Source: Peptococcaceae bacterium UBA7185
GTDB taxonomy: Bacteria; Bacillota; Peptococcia; Peptococcales; Peptococcaceae
Length of the DNA stretch: 35,182 nucleotides
Direction of reading: 5' to 3'
Assembly: GCA_002491065.1 (NCBI GenBank)
Contig: DKVF01000055.1
Coordinates: forward strand, 34,271 to 69,452
In this document: positions 1-8,602 of the stretch, in pieces
Position numbering within the stretch: position 1 is the first letter of the stretch
Layout of the letters: every line of letters starts with the position of its first letter
Made by a program: the position numbers and the translations under genes
Notes under the pieces: model-generated
Database searches by the model: none
What the model saw: the letters and a program-made list of their open reading frames with translations, nothing else
What the model was told of the DNA's origin: nothing

Positions 1-938
1 ATATCTTCATACAGTTCTTCATCCAAATCTGCCAGTGCTTTACGCACTTCTTTATCTACGTTTACGGTATTTCCGTCGCTTTCTTTCTGAATTCCTACTG
101 CTATAACATCTTTCCCGTTTAATGTTACATAAGACTCTACATCAGAAGTTCCGATTTCAATATCTACAATATCACCTAAACGTACTGTGCCGCCGGTAGG
201 CAGTGACACCTTTGTGCCTGCTAATTCTTCAATCGTCTGGTATTGTCCCATTGTACGTACTAATACCTTCTGATCCCCTTGTGTTACATAGCCACCGGGA
301 TGGTTAGCATTTTCGCCGCCTATAATCTGAGAAATAGAACCAGCATTTAATCCATATGCGCTTAATTTATAAGGATTTGCCGTAATCTGTACCTGTTGCT
401 CACTGCCACCCATAGCCGTAGCTGCCGCCACGCCATCAATACGTTCCAAACGAGGTATAATCTTGTCATCTACAATTTTTTTCACATCGTCCAAGCTGCG
501 CTCTCCAGATACACCTACCATCAAAATTGGCATACTGTTCATATCCAATTTCAGTATCGTAGAGTCGCCTACATCAGACGGCATCATCATCCTGGCCATT
601 TCCAATTTGTCGCGTACTGCGTTGGTTGCCGTATCCATATTTGTTTCATAGTCAAAGGACATCATCACCACAGAGCTGCCCGCCGAACTGAAAGATTGGA
701 TCATATCAATCCCAGAAATTCCGGCTATGCTACTCTCAATGGGTTTTGTAATCAGGTCCTCCACTTCTTCTGGACCAGCACCATCATAAGTGGTCATCAC
801 TGCCATGATTGGCAGTTCCATTTTTGGCATGAGGTCTATCGACATACGGGTAAAAGACACGATCCCGAACAAAATCAGAACCAGTGCCGCCATCGCTACG
901 GTGACAGGCCGCTTTACGGAAAATTTACCAATATTCAC
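1..938 (-). CDS. RND-family efflux pump permease (N-terminal part, cut by window edge)
   Basis: This is the inner-membrane pump subunit of a tripartite or RND-type efflux system, which exports drugs or other amphiphiles using the proton gradient. About 312 codons are present and the gene runs out of the window at position 1. It begins with GTG at 938-936, preceded by AGGTGA at 950-945. The first ~30 residues (NIGKFSVKRPVTVAMAALV) are the typical first membrane helix of AcrB/MdtB-type proteins. They are followed by the family hallmarks D-L-M-P and a YDGAGPEEVE segment at about residues 50-60, then the periplasmic porter domain. It starts 11 bp after the adaptor gene, so the two form one operon. 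The substrate cannot be told from the sequence. The family call is secure. Confidence 0.93.
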   Translation of the reverse strand, partial: MNIGKFSVKRPVTVAMAALVLILFGIVSFTRMSIDLMPKMELPIMAVMTTYDGAGPEEVEDLITKPIESSIAGISGIDMIQSFSSAGSSVVMMSFDYETNMDTATNAVRDKLEMARMMMPSDVGDSTILKLDMNSMPILMVGVSGERSLDDVKKIVDDKIIPRLERIDGVAAATAMGGSEQQVQITANPYKLSAYGLNAGSISQIIGGENANHPGGYVTQGDQKVLVRTMGQYQTIEELAGTKVSLPTGGTVRLGDIVDIEIGTSDVESYVTLNGKDVIAVGIQKESDGNTVNVDKEVRKALADLDEELYED

Positions 939-949
939 GTCAGGTCACC

Positions 950-2200
950 TCACTCTGTCTTTTCTGCCGCTGACTTATCATCCTGTGCAGCGGAATCTTC
1001 TGCTTCTCCGTTATCTATTGCATCATCAGTATCTGCAATCAAATCCTGCTCTACGCCGTCGATACGCACTGCAGTAACAGCTTCACCGTCCACTAGGCTG
1101 CTATTGCCAGTTACCACGATTTTATCGCCTGCGTTCACACCCTTGGTCACTACATAATAATCGCCGTCATTTAAGCCCAATGTTAGCTGAACTTCCTTTA
1201 CTGTGTTATCTGCCTGCATTACATACGCAGTTGGTTTTCCTTCTTTGTAAACAATGGCATTCACTGGAATCACCAATACATCATCAGCATGATCTACTAT
1301 TACCTGAATCTCTGCATACATCCCCGCTACCATAGCATTGTCCTTATTATTCATAGCAATGGTGATCGGATAGTTTTTAGTCTGACTGTTCATCACCTTA
1401 CTAATTTCTGTAATCGTTCCGCTGAACCATTGATCAGACACCGCATTCACTTTCAGCAATACTTCCTGCCCAATCTGAATTTTGCTGACATTCTGCTCAT
1501 TAATCCCAGTAGATATTTCCAGCACATCTACATTGGCAATTTCAAACATTGGCGCGCTGGCTGTGGCATAGGAACCCACATCCGCGTTCACCATCGTCAC
1601 TGTACCGCTGATAGGAGCCGTCACCGTAGCATAGTCTAAAGCCAATTGTGCTGACTGTAAATTGTTACGTGCATTTGCTGCGCCAATACGAGCGCTGTTC
1701 AACTGGCTTTCCGCATTATCCATCGCCAGCTTTAATTGGTCCAAATCACTCTGGCTAGCAGCACCCAACGCAAAAAGCTCTTTTGTATTGTTATAATTTG
1801 TTACCGCATTCTCATAAGATTGCTGCGCCACGTTGATGGAGGCTTCTGCATTATTCACCGCCAGCTGTGCGTTATCAAAATTAATCCGACTTGTTTCATT
1901 ATCCAATTGGGCCAGTACCTGTCCTTCTGATACCTTGTCACCCACTTTTACATTGACAGCCTTAATCTGCTCCATACCGCTGACTTTTGCAATTACATTC
2001 ACTGTATTTTCAGCCGCAGTTAAACCGCCCAGCGTAATCACTTTGTCAAAATCCTGCACTGCCACTGTTTCCACTTCCACAGGAACAGTAGATACTTCCT
2101 CCTGTTGCTCTGCGTCCTTCGCGCCGCAGCCGCTCAACATTGACAGTAGAAAAATCCCTAGCGTCAGCACTGCCACTTTCCGTGTTGTTTGCTTTTCCAT
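950..2200 (-). CDS. RND efflux periplasmic adaptor (HlyD/MFP family) lipoprotein
   Basis: This is the membrane-fusion adaptor that works with the RND pump encoded just downstream. The 416-residue product has a lipoprotein signal with lipobox L-S-G-C at about residues 22-25. It then has the HlyD-like order: a biotinyl-lipoyl half-domain (KVGDKVSEGQVLAQLD), a long alpha-helical hairpin rich in Ala, Asn and Gln (roughly residues 105-180), the second lipoyl half (TAPISGTV), a beta-barrel and a membrane-proximal domain. The C-terminal ~35 residues are acidic and low in complexity (D/E/A-rich), which is more than the family needs. The start ATG at 2200 has GGAGGAAAAG upstream. Transcription probably starts from the promoter at 2257-2285, under control of the palindrome at 2228-2243. 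Confidence 0.94.
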   Translation of the reverse strand: MEKQTTRKVAVLTLGIFLLSMLSGCGAKDAEQQEEVSTVPVEVETVAVQDFDKVITLGGLTAAENTVNVIAKVSGMEQIKAVNVKVGDKVSEGQVLAQLDNETSRINFDNAQLAVNNAEASINVAQQSYENAVTNYNNTKELFALGAASQSDLDQLKLAMDNAESQLNSARIGAANARNNLQSAQLALDYATVTAPISGTVTMVNADVGSYATASAPMFEIANVDVLEISTGINEQNVSKIQIGQEVLLKVNAVSDQWFSGTITEISKVMNSQTKNYPITIAMNNKDNAMVAGMYAEIQVIVDHADDVLVIPVNAIVYKEGKPTAYVMQADNTVKEVQLTLGLNDGDYYVVTKGVNAGDKIVVTGNSSLVDGEAVTAVRIDGVEQDLIADTDDAIDNGEAEDSAAQDDKSAAEKTE

Positions 2201-2227
2201 TACTTTTCCTCCTATGATCCAATCTTT

Positions 2228-2243
2228 GACTGACCAGTCAGTC
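2228..2243. promoter_or_regulatory. TetR-type palindromic operator of the efflux operon
   Basis: GACTGAC-CA-GTCAGTC is a perfect 7-bp inverted repeat around a 2-bp centre. It sits 13 bp downstream of the -10 box, at about +7 to +22 of the predicted transcript. This size and sequence style is typical of operators bound by TetR-family repressors of efflux pumps. No tetR gene lies inside the window, so the repressor must be elsewhere, perhaps beyond the pump gene past position 1. The regulator family is an inference. Confidence 0.6.
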
Positions 2244-2256
2244 GATTTCTGTTTTT

Positions 2257-2285
2257 ATCATAATACACCCACGAAAAAAAAGCAA
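2257..2285 (-). promoter_or_regulatory. Sigma-70-type promoter of the efflux operon
   Basis: On the minus strand, TTGCTT (2285-2280) is separated by 17 bp from TATGAT (2262-2257). The predicted start point near 2250 lies just before the palindromic operator at 2228-2243. It gives a ~50-nt leader ahead of the adaptor gene. Confidence 0.6.
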
Positions 2286-2289
2286 TAAG

Positions 2290-2504
2290 AAAGCTTCGTT
2301 GAAAAAAAAATGTAAGAATCTCTTAAATATTTCTTGAAATTTCGCAAAGCTTCTTATCGTCAAGGCCAATATTGCTCTTGCATTCCAACAATCTAAAACC
2401 TTCTTTATTTAGATTCACATTCTACAAAGTGTATTTCTTTTTATTATAATATTTATGTTCATCGGGCCCGTAAAATCAATAAAAGTTTCAAGAACAAATT
2501 TGCA
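2290..2504. other. Non-coding stretch, no recognised feature
   Basis: An AT-rich spacer separates the efflux-operon promoter from the terminator of the peptidase gene. I see no open frame with a ribosome-binding site, no RNA gene and no strong repeat. The missing tetR gene is not here. Confidence 0.5.
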
Positions 2505-2538
2505 CCCAAAAAACAGCTTCTGCCAATGCAAAAGCTGT
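2503..2538 (-). terminator. Intrinsic terminator after the peptidase-like gene
   Basis: The minus-strand hairpin has arms ACAGCTT and AAGCTGT (2532-2538 and 2513-2519) with extra inner pairing TGC/GCA. It is followed by a T-run. It lies 24 nt after the stop codon at 2562. Confidence 0.8.
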
Positions 2539-2561
2539 GTACTTCAATTCTATAAAATTAG

Positions 2562-3092
2562 TCAGGTAGTCAGCTGAATCACAACAGGAAACACACTCTC
2601 TGTGTTCAAAAAATGCGTCAAAGTATCATAGTCCTGTTCTTTTCCCATTCGCCCATTAAAAAAGCGATAATATGACTGTGCAGATTCTTTGGAACCCTGC
2701 GCCTGTTCTTCCATCGCAGCAGGCACAAAGGTAACAAAATGCAGAGCCGCGCCATTACAATAAAAGAGTAGCCCCGCACGGCAGGTGCAGCCTTTTTTGA
2801 CTGCTGCCTTCTTGCCAAACGCCCAATGAAGCGGAAAGCCATGTTTGCGCAAATACCAAAACAGCTGCAGCAAATGCGTTCCCAACAGGCCGCCTAAAAT
2901 AAGCCCTTCCTCCAGCTGCTGCCGTACCGTATTCCAATCCTTCTTTCTTCCGCAGGCACGCAAAAAATTATACGCTGCAATCCAACCGCAGCCATTATAA
3001 TCAGATTGCCGTATTCCATAGGGGATTCCACGTAAAAGCCGTTGATTAATCAAATACCCGTCTGATGAGAATGCCTTCTGGTTTATCTCCAT
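2562..3092 (-). CDS. Papain-like fold cysteine peptidase candidate (hypothetical)
   Basis: This is a 176-residue protein with no signal peptide. It has the pattern of a papain-like (C39-like) fold: a Cys in D-Y-N-G-C-G-W-I-A-A-Y-N (Cys35), a His in A-L-H-F-V (His118) and an Asn in R-F-F-N-G (Asn146). Together these could form a Cys/His/Asn triad. I do not know a characterised homologue, so the function is unproven. The start was set at ATG 3092 because AAGGAG sits 9 nt upstream (3106-3101). The longer frame opening at 3137 has no comparable site. It lies 51 bp behind the response-regulator gene with no terminator between, so it is probably the third gene of that operon. Confidence 0.6.
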   Translation of the reverse strand: MEINQKAFSSDGYLINQRLLRGIPYGIRQSDYNGCGWIAAYNFLRACGRKKDWNTVRQQLEEGLILGGLLGTHLLQLFWYLRKHGFPLHWAFGKKAAVKKGCTCRAGLLFYCNGAALHFVTFVPAAMEEQAQGSKESAQSYYRFFNGRMGKEQDYDTLTHFLNTESVFPVVIQLTT

Positions 3093-3143
3093 AGACAAAC
3101 TCCTTTCCGTAGTGCGCTTGCAGTGAAAGGCTTCCATACTATC

Positions 3144-3848
3144 TTAAAAATAACTTTCATCTGCCAAACGGTAGCCCACACCGATTTCTGTAATAATATA
3201 TTGCGGCTCTGCCGGATTTTCCTCCAGTTTACGACGAATATTCGCCATGTTCACCCGCAAAATTCGGTTATTATCTTGCATATCGGCGCCCCAAATATTT
3301 TTTATGAGATAGTCATAAGTAAGCACCTTGCCAGGATTGCGGCTCAACAATTCGATGATACGCTGCTCATTTTTTGTGAGATGTACTCGTTCTTCATTAA
3401 GCCAAACAATGTGTCGTTCTGAATCTATACGAAGTTTGCCGCAGCAATAAATAGCACGGTTATTTACTGCACGTTCATCATTTTCCGAACGATTACGCAA
3501 AGCCACACGAATCCGCGCTAAAAGCTCCGAATTGCCAAAAGGTTTGGTAATATAATCATCAGCACCCAAATCCAAGGCTTCCACCTTTTCCCATTCTTTA
3601 TCTCTAGCTGATACTACCAGCACTGGACAAAGATTTGTTTCCTTCACTTTTTTCAAAAGATCCAGGCCTTCCATATCTGGCAGACCCAAATCTAACAGAA
3701 TCACATCAGGCTGAAAGGACCGCAGCATGGTTAACGCCTGCGCTCCGTTTTTGGCAATGACGGGAATGTATTCATTGGCAATCAAAATAGAGGCCAATAC
3801 ATTCACGATGGTTTCTTCATCTTCAATGATCAATACGTTTCCATTCAT
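3144..3848 (-). CDS. KdpE-like OmpR-family response regulator
   Basis: This 234-residue two-component DNA-binding regulator has a receiver domain in residues 1-118 with the phospho-acceptor Asp53 (D-V-I-L-L-D), acidic pocket E11/E12 and Lys in Y-I-T-K-P-F. A winged-helix OmpR/PhoB domain follows (about 135-230, ending with G-V-G-Y-R-L). It most resembles KdpE. Its ATG overlaps the kinase stop codon as ATGA, so the two are translationally coupled. GGAGGAG precedes the start. No kdpFABC potassium-pump genes are in the window, so the target is uncertain and the name KdpE is by similarity only. Confidence 0.88.
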   Translation of the reverse strand: MNGNVLIIEDEETIVNVLASILIANEYIPVIAKNGAQALTMLRSFQPDVILLDLGLPDMEGLDLLKKVKETNLCPVLVVSARDKEWEKVEALDLGADDYITKPFGNSELLARIRVALRNRSENDERAVNNRAIYCCGKLRIDSERHIVWLNEERVHLTKNEQRIIELLSRNPGKVLTYDYLIKNIWGADMQDNNRILRVNMANIRRKLEENPAEPQYIITEIGVGYRLADESYF

Positions 3849-5380
3849 GCTTTCTTCTCCTCCATAGGCAGGCGAAAAGCTACCCTCAGCCCTTTACCCG
3901 CTGTATTTTCTGCAAAAATTTGCCCACTGTGGGCCTCAATGATAATTTTACAAATGCTCATACCCAAACCCAGTCCGCGGCTGCTGTCGCCATCTTTGCG
4001 TTTTTGCAGCCCCATACCGGAAAATACCTTAGTTAATTCCTCTGTCGCCATACCCGCACCGTAGTCTTGCACGGCAAATTCCACAAAATCATCCTTTTTT
4101 TCTACCATAAGTTCAATGTTTTTTCTGCTGTTGCCATGCCGGTAAGCATTATCAATTAAATTAATAAGCACCTGTCGAATTAAAACCGGGTCCATCGGCA
4201 ACATAATCAACTCTTCGGGCAAACAAAGCATGATCTTCAAATCAGGAAAATATTTCTTACATTTTACTACTGAATCAGCAACTACCTCCTCTACTGGCTC
4301 CATTGATTTCTTCAATTCGGGATTATAATTCCCAATCTTTGTTACCGAAAGTACATTTTCAATCATCCGCAGCAACCAACGCGCCTCTTCATGAATATCC
4401 TGAATCAGTCTATTTTTCAAATCGCTCTGCATGCGCTCCCCATTTTCTAAAATCGAGCCGCTGGCACCCAATATGCCAGTCAACGGCGTACGCAAATCAT
4501 GAGAAATCGCGCGCAGCAAATATCCCCGTGTCTGCTCTGCCTGCTTTTCCATAAGAATCCTCTGCTGTGTTTCACTCAACGCCTGCCGTTCAAAGGCAAT
4601 GGCAAAGTGATTGACCAGGCCCTGCGCAAAAGCACGCACATCTGGCGAAAGAATGCGTTCATACAATAGCACACACACGGCACCCAAAGTGCGTTCCTGC
4701 CACATCACCGGAATACTTAAAAAACCTTTATCATTCTCCTCATCAATCCCACGCCCTACGATGCGTCGCTGCTCTATTGACTGCAAAGCAATATCATAAT
4801 GCAAGGATTCCAGTTGTTCAGGAATATTACCATTGTGTCCCTGACAGACCAGTTTGTCTCCCTGTAACTCCATATATAATATAGGACATTCTAACTGTGT
4901 ATACAAACATTCCAACAATAAAGCTACAATATCCTTTTTGCACTCCACCTGCAGCAAACGCTGATCTACCTCATTGATTACCTGCGTCATCTTTTCTCTC
5001 TGATGTGCTTGGTCCCGTTGCTTGCGCATATTCACTGTCAGCGCGCAGCTGCCTAACGCTACCGCTCCCATTATAAAGAATGTAAACGGATAGCCACTAA
5101 CTGAAAAATCAATGGCAAAATAGGGATATGTAAAGCAAAAATTCGTACCCACTACACTGCATAGCGCACTGATAATACCCCAAACATAGCTGCCGGTGAG
5201 TAATGAAATGAGAATTACTGCCAAAAGATAGATACCTGAAACATTCACAGCATTATCATAGTATAAAATTGTTAAATAATTAATCGCAGTAGCGGATAAT
5301 AACAGAATGATAGTGATAGCATAATCGTATAAAGCTTTTTGCAGCTTGGTCATTTCTGTCTGTTCCTGCACCTCTGCCAC
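3845..5380 (-). CDS. KdpD-like sensor histidine kinase lacking the N-terminal KdpD/Usp domains
   Basis: This membrane sensor kinase of 511 residues is expected to phosphorylate the response regulator encoded directly after it. It starts with a DUF4118-type membrane domain (about four hydrophobic segments in residues 18-115). A short coiled segment and a GAF-like region (~140-265) follow, then HisKA with His294 in A-I-S-H-D-L-R-T-P-L, and an ATPase domain with N-box (L-I-N-L-I-D-N-A-Y-R-H-G) and G-boxes (G-A-G-M, G-L-G-L-G-M). Canonical KdpD is ~900 residues because of an N-terminal ATP-binding KdpD domain plus a Usp domain; both are absent. The start is GTG at 5380, with AGGAGG 8 nt upstream. 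Confidence 0.9.
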   Translation of the reverse strand: MAEVQEQTEMTKLQKALYDYAITIILLLSATAINYLTILYYDNAVNVSGIYLLAVILISLLTGSYVWGIISALCSVVGTNFCFTYPYFAIDFSVSGYPFTFFIMGAVALGSCALTVNMRKQRDQAHQREKMTQVINEVDQRLLQVECKKDIVALLLECLYTQLECPILYMELQGDKLVCQGHNGNIPEQLESLHYDIALQSIEQRRIVGRGIDEENDKGFLSIPVMWQERTLGAVCVLLYERILSPDVRAFAQGLVNHFAIAFERQALSETQQRILMEKQAEQTRGYLLRAISHDLRTPLTGILGASGSILENGERMQSDLKNRLIQDIHEEARWLLRMIENVLSVTKIGNYNPELKKSMEPVEEVVADSVVKCKKYFPDLKIMLCLPEELIMLPMDPVLIRQVLINLIDNAYRHGNSRKNIELMVEKKDDFVEFAVQDYGAGMATEELTKVFSGMGLQKRKDGDSSRGLGLGMSICKIIIEAHSGQIFAENTAGKGLRVAFRLPMEEKKA

Positions 5381-5735
5381 ATATAAGACCTCCTGGTTCC
5401 AATATTTTTTGTATCATTATGACAGTATATAAATATCAATTATGCTCTTTTTCAAATTTATGCCGAAACTAGTCTTATCATATCATATTTTTGAGCAGCA
5501 GAAAAGAGAGTATTTTCTCATTTACAAAGTAAATATTTTCCCTCTAAAAAAGAATTTTCTGCACTGCTTCACGACCATCGCCATACCATCTTCTTTGTCT
5601 ACTCAAAATTATCTACAGGTAAATTTTACTGCTGCCAGTCTCACATATTTTTGCCGAAATAGCAAATACTTTCTATTAGGATGAACTGTAGCCTTGTTCA
5701 CAGTGCTCATACTTTTGTAGCAGAAACATTTTCAA
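5381..5735. other. Divergent intergenic region between the sensor kinase and spoVT
   Basis: An AT-rich stretch without a supportable gene. It must hold the leftward promoter of the two-component operon and the rightward promoter of spoVT. I see a CATACTT element at about 5708 that resembles a sigma-G -10 box, but no matching -35 at 17-18 bp, so I do not call a promoter. Confidence 0.4.
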
Positions 5736-5753
5736 GAAGGGAGTTTTTTATGT

Positions 5754-6311
5754 ATGAAAGCAACAGGTATTGTGCGCAGAATTGACGATCTGGGGAGAGT
5801 GGTGATTCCAAAAGAAATCCGCCGCACTCTCCGCATCCGCGAAGGAGATCCACTGGAAATTTTTGTTGATCACGACGGAGAAGTCATTCTGAAAAAATAT
5901 TCGCCAATCGGAGAATTAAGTGAGTTCGCTCAAGAATATGCCGATTCGTTGTTCGAAGCAACAGGACATATCGCCGTTATTACAGACCGCGATCAGGTAA
6001 TCGCTGTAGCTGGCGCCTCCAAAAAAGACTTAATGGGCAAAGCCATCGGCATTGCCGCCGAAAAAGTGATGGAAGAACGCAAAGCTATCAGCGTGGGCGA
6101 CACTTCCATTCATTCTCATTTCCGCGGCAACAATGACAATGGTATTGAAAAAACCTTTGTCTCTCAAGTGATGGCTCCAATCATCGCTGAAGGCGATCCT
6201 ATCGGCACCGTGATTATTGCTACCAAAGAGAACAATGTAAAAATGACCGATTTAGAATTAAAGTTAGCTGAAACCGCTGCTTCTTTTTTAGCCAAACAGA
6301 TGGAGCAATAA
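5754..6311 (+). CDS. spoVT: Stage V sporulation protein T (AbrB/GAF transcription regulator)
   Basis: SpoVT is a forespore-stage transcription regulator that modulates sigma-G-dependent genes. The 185-residue length matches the family. Residues 1-50 are the AbrB swapped-hairpin DNA-binding domain (M-K-A-T-G-I-V-R-R-I-D-D-L-G-R-V-V-I-P-K). Residues ~55-185 form the GAF-like domain of SpoVT. The start ATG at 5754 follows AAGGGAG (5736-5742); the ATG four bases earlier is out of frame. The gene is single, with its own strong terminator. Its presence, with the SASP and YtxC-like genes, shows the organism belongs to a sporulating lineage. Confidence 0.95.
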   Translation: MKATGIVRRIDDLGRVVIPKEIRRTLRIREGDPLEIFVDHDGEVILKKYSPIGELSEFAQEYADSLFEATGHIAVITDRDQVIAVAGASKKDLMGKAIGIAAEKVMEERKAISVGDTSIHSHFRGNNDNGIEKTFVSQVMAPIIAEGDPIGTVIIATKENNVKMTDLELKLAETAASFLAKQMEQ

Positions 6312-6320
6312 CCACAACAG

Positions 6321-6377
6321 ACAAGGAGTAGTCCCGAACCATTCACCGTTTCAGGACTACTCCTTGTTTATTTTTTA
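6321..6377 (+). terminator. Intrinsic terminator of spoVT
   Basis: A perfect 14-bp stem (6321-6334 with 6354-6367) and a 19-nt loop, followed by a T-rich tract, begin 9 nt after the spoVT stop codon. Confidence 0.92.
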
Positions 6378-6472
6378 TTCAAATACGCTCCTTATTTTTC
6401 TGTTCCCAGCAAATGCCTCTGAAAAAGTAAACACTCCTATTCGCCATTATCAAGCTAAAATTGTTATTTTAG

Positions 6473-6898
6473 TTATTCCGTCATAACAAATTCGGCAGAA
6501 ATTGTTTCCCGTTCGTTGTCCTCTTTTTGTACATTATAGGACAAGCGATACACGCCGGGTTGCAATGTAGGGTACCATTGGGTATCAATACCGCCTTGCA
6601 TCATCTCCCCTAACGGATCTCCCACTCCGCAAAAGCCGACCTCACATTTTATGGCCTGCCAGCTACCATCGCTTTGTTGTTCTTCCAATGTAGGAATGAG
6701 CCATATGGTATAGGCATCTCCAGTTTCATTGATCGCCTGCCATGTGATCTCATTTTCAGATAAACTATAACTTTCCTGGGCCATCTCCAAACGCAAAGGT
6801 TCTATAAATGCTGTCTCTTCTTGACCTTGCTGTACCTCACATCCCCACACACAAACACAAAGCAATATCAATAACAGTCCTCTGCTCCAACCTTTCAT
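6473..6898 (-). CDS. Small lipoprotein with bacterial Ig-like domain
   Basis: A 141-residue exported protein. Residues 1-20 are a lipoprotein signal with lipobox V-W-G-C. The remainder resembles the bacterial immunoglobulin-like domain often seen in Firmicutes lipoproteins: ENEITWQAINETGD, a strand with the W-Q-A-I-K pattern, then L-Q-P-G-V-Y-R-L-S-Y, the usual last strand. It probably sits on the outer face of the cytoplasmic membrane. Its binding partner is unknown. ATG 6898 is preceded by AGAGGATGAGG. It is divergent from the small membrane protein gene at 7156 and convergent with spoVT. Confidence 0.72.
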   Translation of the reverse strand: MKGWSRGLLLILLCVCVWGCEVQQGQEETAFIEPLRLEMAQESYSLSENEITWQAINETGDAYTIWLIPTLEEQQSDGSWQAIKCEVGFCGVGDPLGEMMQGGIDTQWYPTLQPGVYRLSYNVQKEDNERETISAEFVMTE

Positions 6899-7078
6899 AC
6901 AGCCTCATCCTCTCTTCCCTGAGCCATTTTCCTGTTAAATTAAGGACGATTTTTTCTGCAATAAGTTCCATCTTTTTCTATGTCCTACACTGCCAAAACT
7001 TCTATATATCGAAAATGAACCGCACAGTATTTGTGTGCATCCTTTCCGTGCTTCCTGCAATGGGAAGCAACCTCATAC

Positions 7079-7107
7079 TTGTAGGAAAAGATATCTTATG
7101 CTATACT
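7079..7107 (+). promoter_or_regulatory. Promoter of the small membrane protein gene
   Basis: TTGTAG (7079-7084), a 17-bp spacer and TATACT (7102-7107) make a good sigma-70-type promoter 48 bp before the GTG start at 7156. An inverted repeat GCTTCC/GGAAGC (7050-7068) lies just upstream. Confidence 0.6.
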
Positions 7108-7155
7108 GAACTACATTCACAAATATACAGTCAGACTGAGAAGGGAAGTTTTCAT

Positions 7156-7623
7156 GTGAGTAACAGCAAAAAAACCAAATTAGAAAACTCAAAAAGTAAA
7201 GAAGAAATGGCACGAGAAATCACACGGGAAGAAATAAAAAGAAACAGACTGATTGCCCTCGGCATACTGATCGCTGCGGCGGCAGGTATTTTTATTTATA
7301 TAAAATACACTGCATATATCGGTTATTATTTAGCTTTATTTGCTGTTCCTTATGGAGCCTATGGATTATTTATGCCTTATAAAAGTGCAAGATTATATGC
7401 CAAAAAAGGCTATGCAATCACCTACTCCCGTCAAATGGGAACATTAATTGTTTCTTTAGGCGTATTGTGTATTTTCTATAGTAAACTCTATGGACATTTC
7501 GAAGAAACACGTTGGTTTCTGATTGCGATTTTAGTATACCTAGTGCTATTCTATTTCGCCATGTCCCTTTTGAATAAACGTTATATGACGAAACCCAAAA
7601 TGGATTCTAAAGAACCCCGTTAA
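7156..7623 (+). CDS. Small membrane protein of unknown function
   Basis: A 155-residue protein that I do not recognise. The first 30 residues are charged and Lys/Glu-rich and probably cytoplasmic. Four hydrophobic segments follow (about 31-49, 53-73, 92-108, 119-139), ending in a Lys-rich tail. The start was placed at GTG 7156 because AAGGGAAG sits 7 nt upstream and a good promoter lies at 7079-7107. The open frame itself extends back to 6808 but overlaps the divergent lipoprotein gene. No operon partner is visible. Confidence 0.7.
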   Translation: MSNSKKTKLENSKSKEEMAREITREEIKRNRLIALGILIAAAAGIFIYIKYTAYIGYYLALFAVPYGAYGLFMPYKSARLYAKKGYAITYSRQMGTLIVSLGVLCIFYSKLYGHFEETRWFLIAILVYLVLFYFAMSLLNKRYMTKPKMDSKEPR

Positions 7624-7705
7624 ATCTTGGCTCCATCGTCTGGCTGTCTCACATTTTTTAGAATCATTGGGCATTCTATTCGCTAAAAATTCTGTACACT
7701 TTCAT

Positions 7706-7754
7706 ACAAACAAAAAGCACAGCGTATCCATTTTTATCAGATATACTGTGCTTT
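7706..7754 (-). terminator. Intrinsic terminator of prfA-prmC
   Basis: On the minus strand, AAAGCACAG (7754-7746) pairs with CTGTGCTTT (7722-7714) and is followed by TTG and a T-rich stretch, 20 nt beyond the prmC stop. Confidence 0.8.
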
Positions 7755-7774
7755 CTTACTGTGAAGAGCCTATT

Positions 7775-8602
7775 TTATTTTCTGCCGCAGACAACCCTGT
7801 CCAATCCCTGCCAGTCTTGCAGTATCTTCACATCGCCAAACCCATGGGAAGTCAACAGTTGCCGTACGGCATCACCCTGCTGCCAGCCCACTTCAAATGC
7901 CAGCCAGCCGCCAGAATGCAGCTGTGTCACAGCAGCAGCTGTAATTTTTCGGTAAAAATACAAGCCATCCTCTCCGCCCCATAAGGCCATACGCGGCTCC
8001 TGCCGCACATCTTCCGGCAAGGCTTGCATTTCTTCAGTCGTAACATACGGCGGATTGGAAATCAATAAATCCACCTTTCCCTGTAAATCGGAAAAAGGCT
8101 CTAACAGATTGCCTTGACGAAATCGTACAGTTGTGCCGCATTGCGCATTATTCTGCGTGGCAACACGCAATGCTTCTGCCGACAAATCACCTGCATATAC
8201 AACCGCGTCTTTTTTATAATGACTAATGGCGATAGCAATCGCACCACTACCAGTGCAGATGTCCAGCACAGTGGGCTGCAAAATTGGCTCCAACAACTGC
8301 AGTGCCCTCTCCACCAGACACTCTGTATCAAAACGGGGAATCAATACCGCTGGTGTTACCTGAAGTTCCAGGCCCATAAAATCTGTCGTCCCCAACAAAT
8401 ACTGTAACGGCGCACCAGATTGATACTGCATAATCATTCCCTGATATGCCTCAATCTGCACCTCGGTTGCCTCCATATCATCATGGGCCAACAGCAACGC
8501 CCGGCTGGTACCTAAGACATAACACAAAAGCAACTCAGCTTCTAGTCGTTTTTCACTGCCTGTTTCAGCAATTCCCCATTGCAACAATGCTCGCCTGTTC
8601 AT
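7775..8602 (-). CDS. prmC: Peptide chain release factor N5-glutamine methyltransferase
   Basis: PrmC (HemK) uses S-adenosylmethionine to methylate the Gln of the GGQ motif of release factors 1 and 2 in the cytoplasm. The 275-residue length is normal. It has an N-terminal helical substrate-binding domain (1-75), the SAM-binding motif D-I-C-T-G-S-G-A-I-A-I (114-124) and the catalytic N-P-P-Y (183-186). Its ATG overlaps the prfA stop as TAATG, so enzyme and substrate are made from one message, a common arrangement in Firmicutes. Confidence 0.97.
   Translation of the reverse strand: MNRRALLQWGIAETGSEKRLEAELLLCYVLGTSRALLLAHDDMEATEVQIEAYQGMIMQYQSGAPLQYLLGTTDFMGLELQVTPAVLIPRFDTECLVERALQLLEPILQPTVLDICTGSGAIAIAISHYKKDAVVYAGDLSAEALRVATQNNAQCGTTVRFRQGNLLEPFSDLQGKVDLLISNPPYVTTEEMQALPEDVRQEPRMALWGGEDGLYFYRKITAAAVTQLHSGGWLAFEVGWQQGDAVRQLLTSHGFGDVKILQDWQGLDRVVCGRK

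Noticed and set aside
5700..5720. Sigma-G promoter of spoVT
   Set aside because: CATACTT is a fair -10 box but no GHATR-type -35 occurs 17-18 bp upstream.
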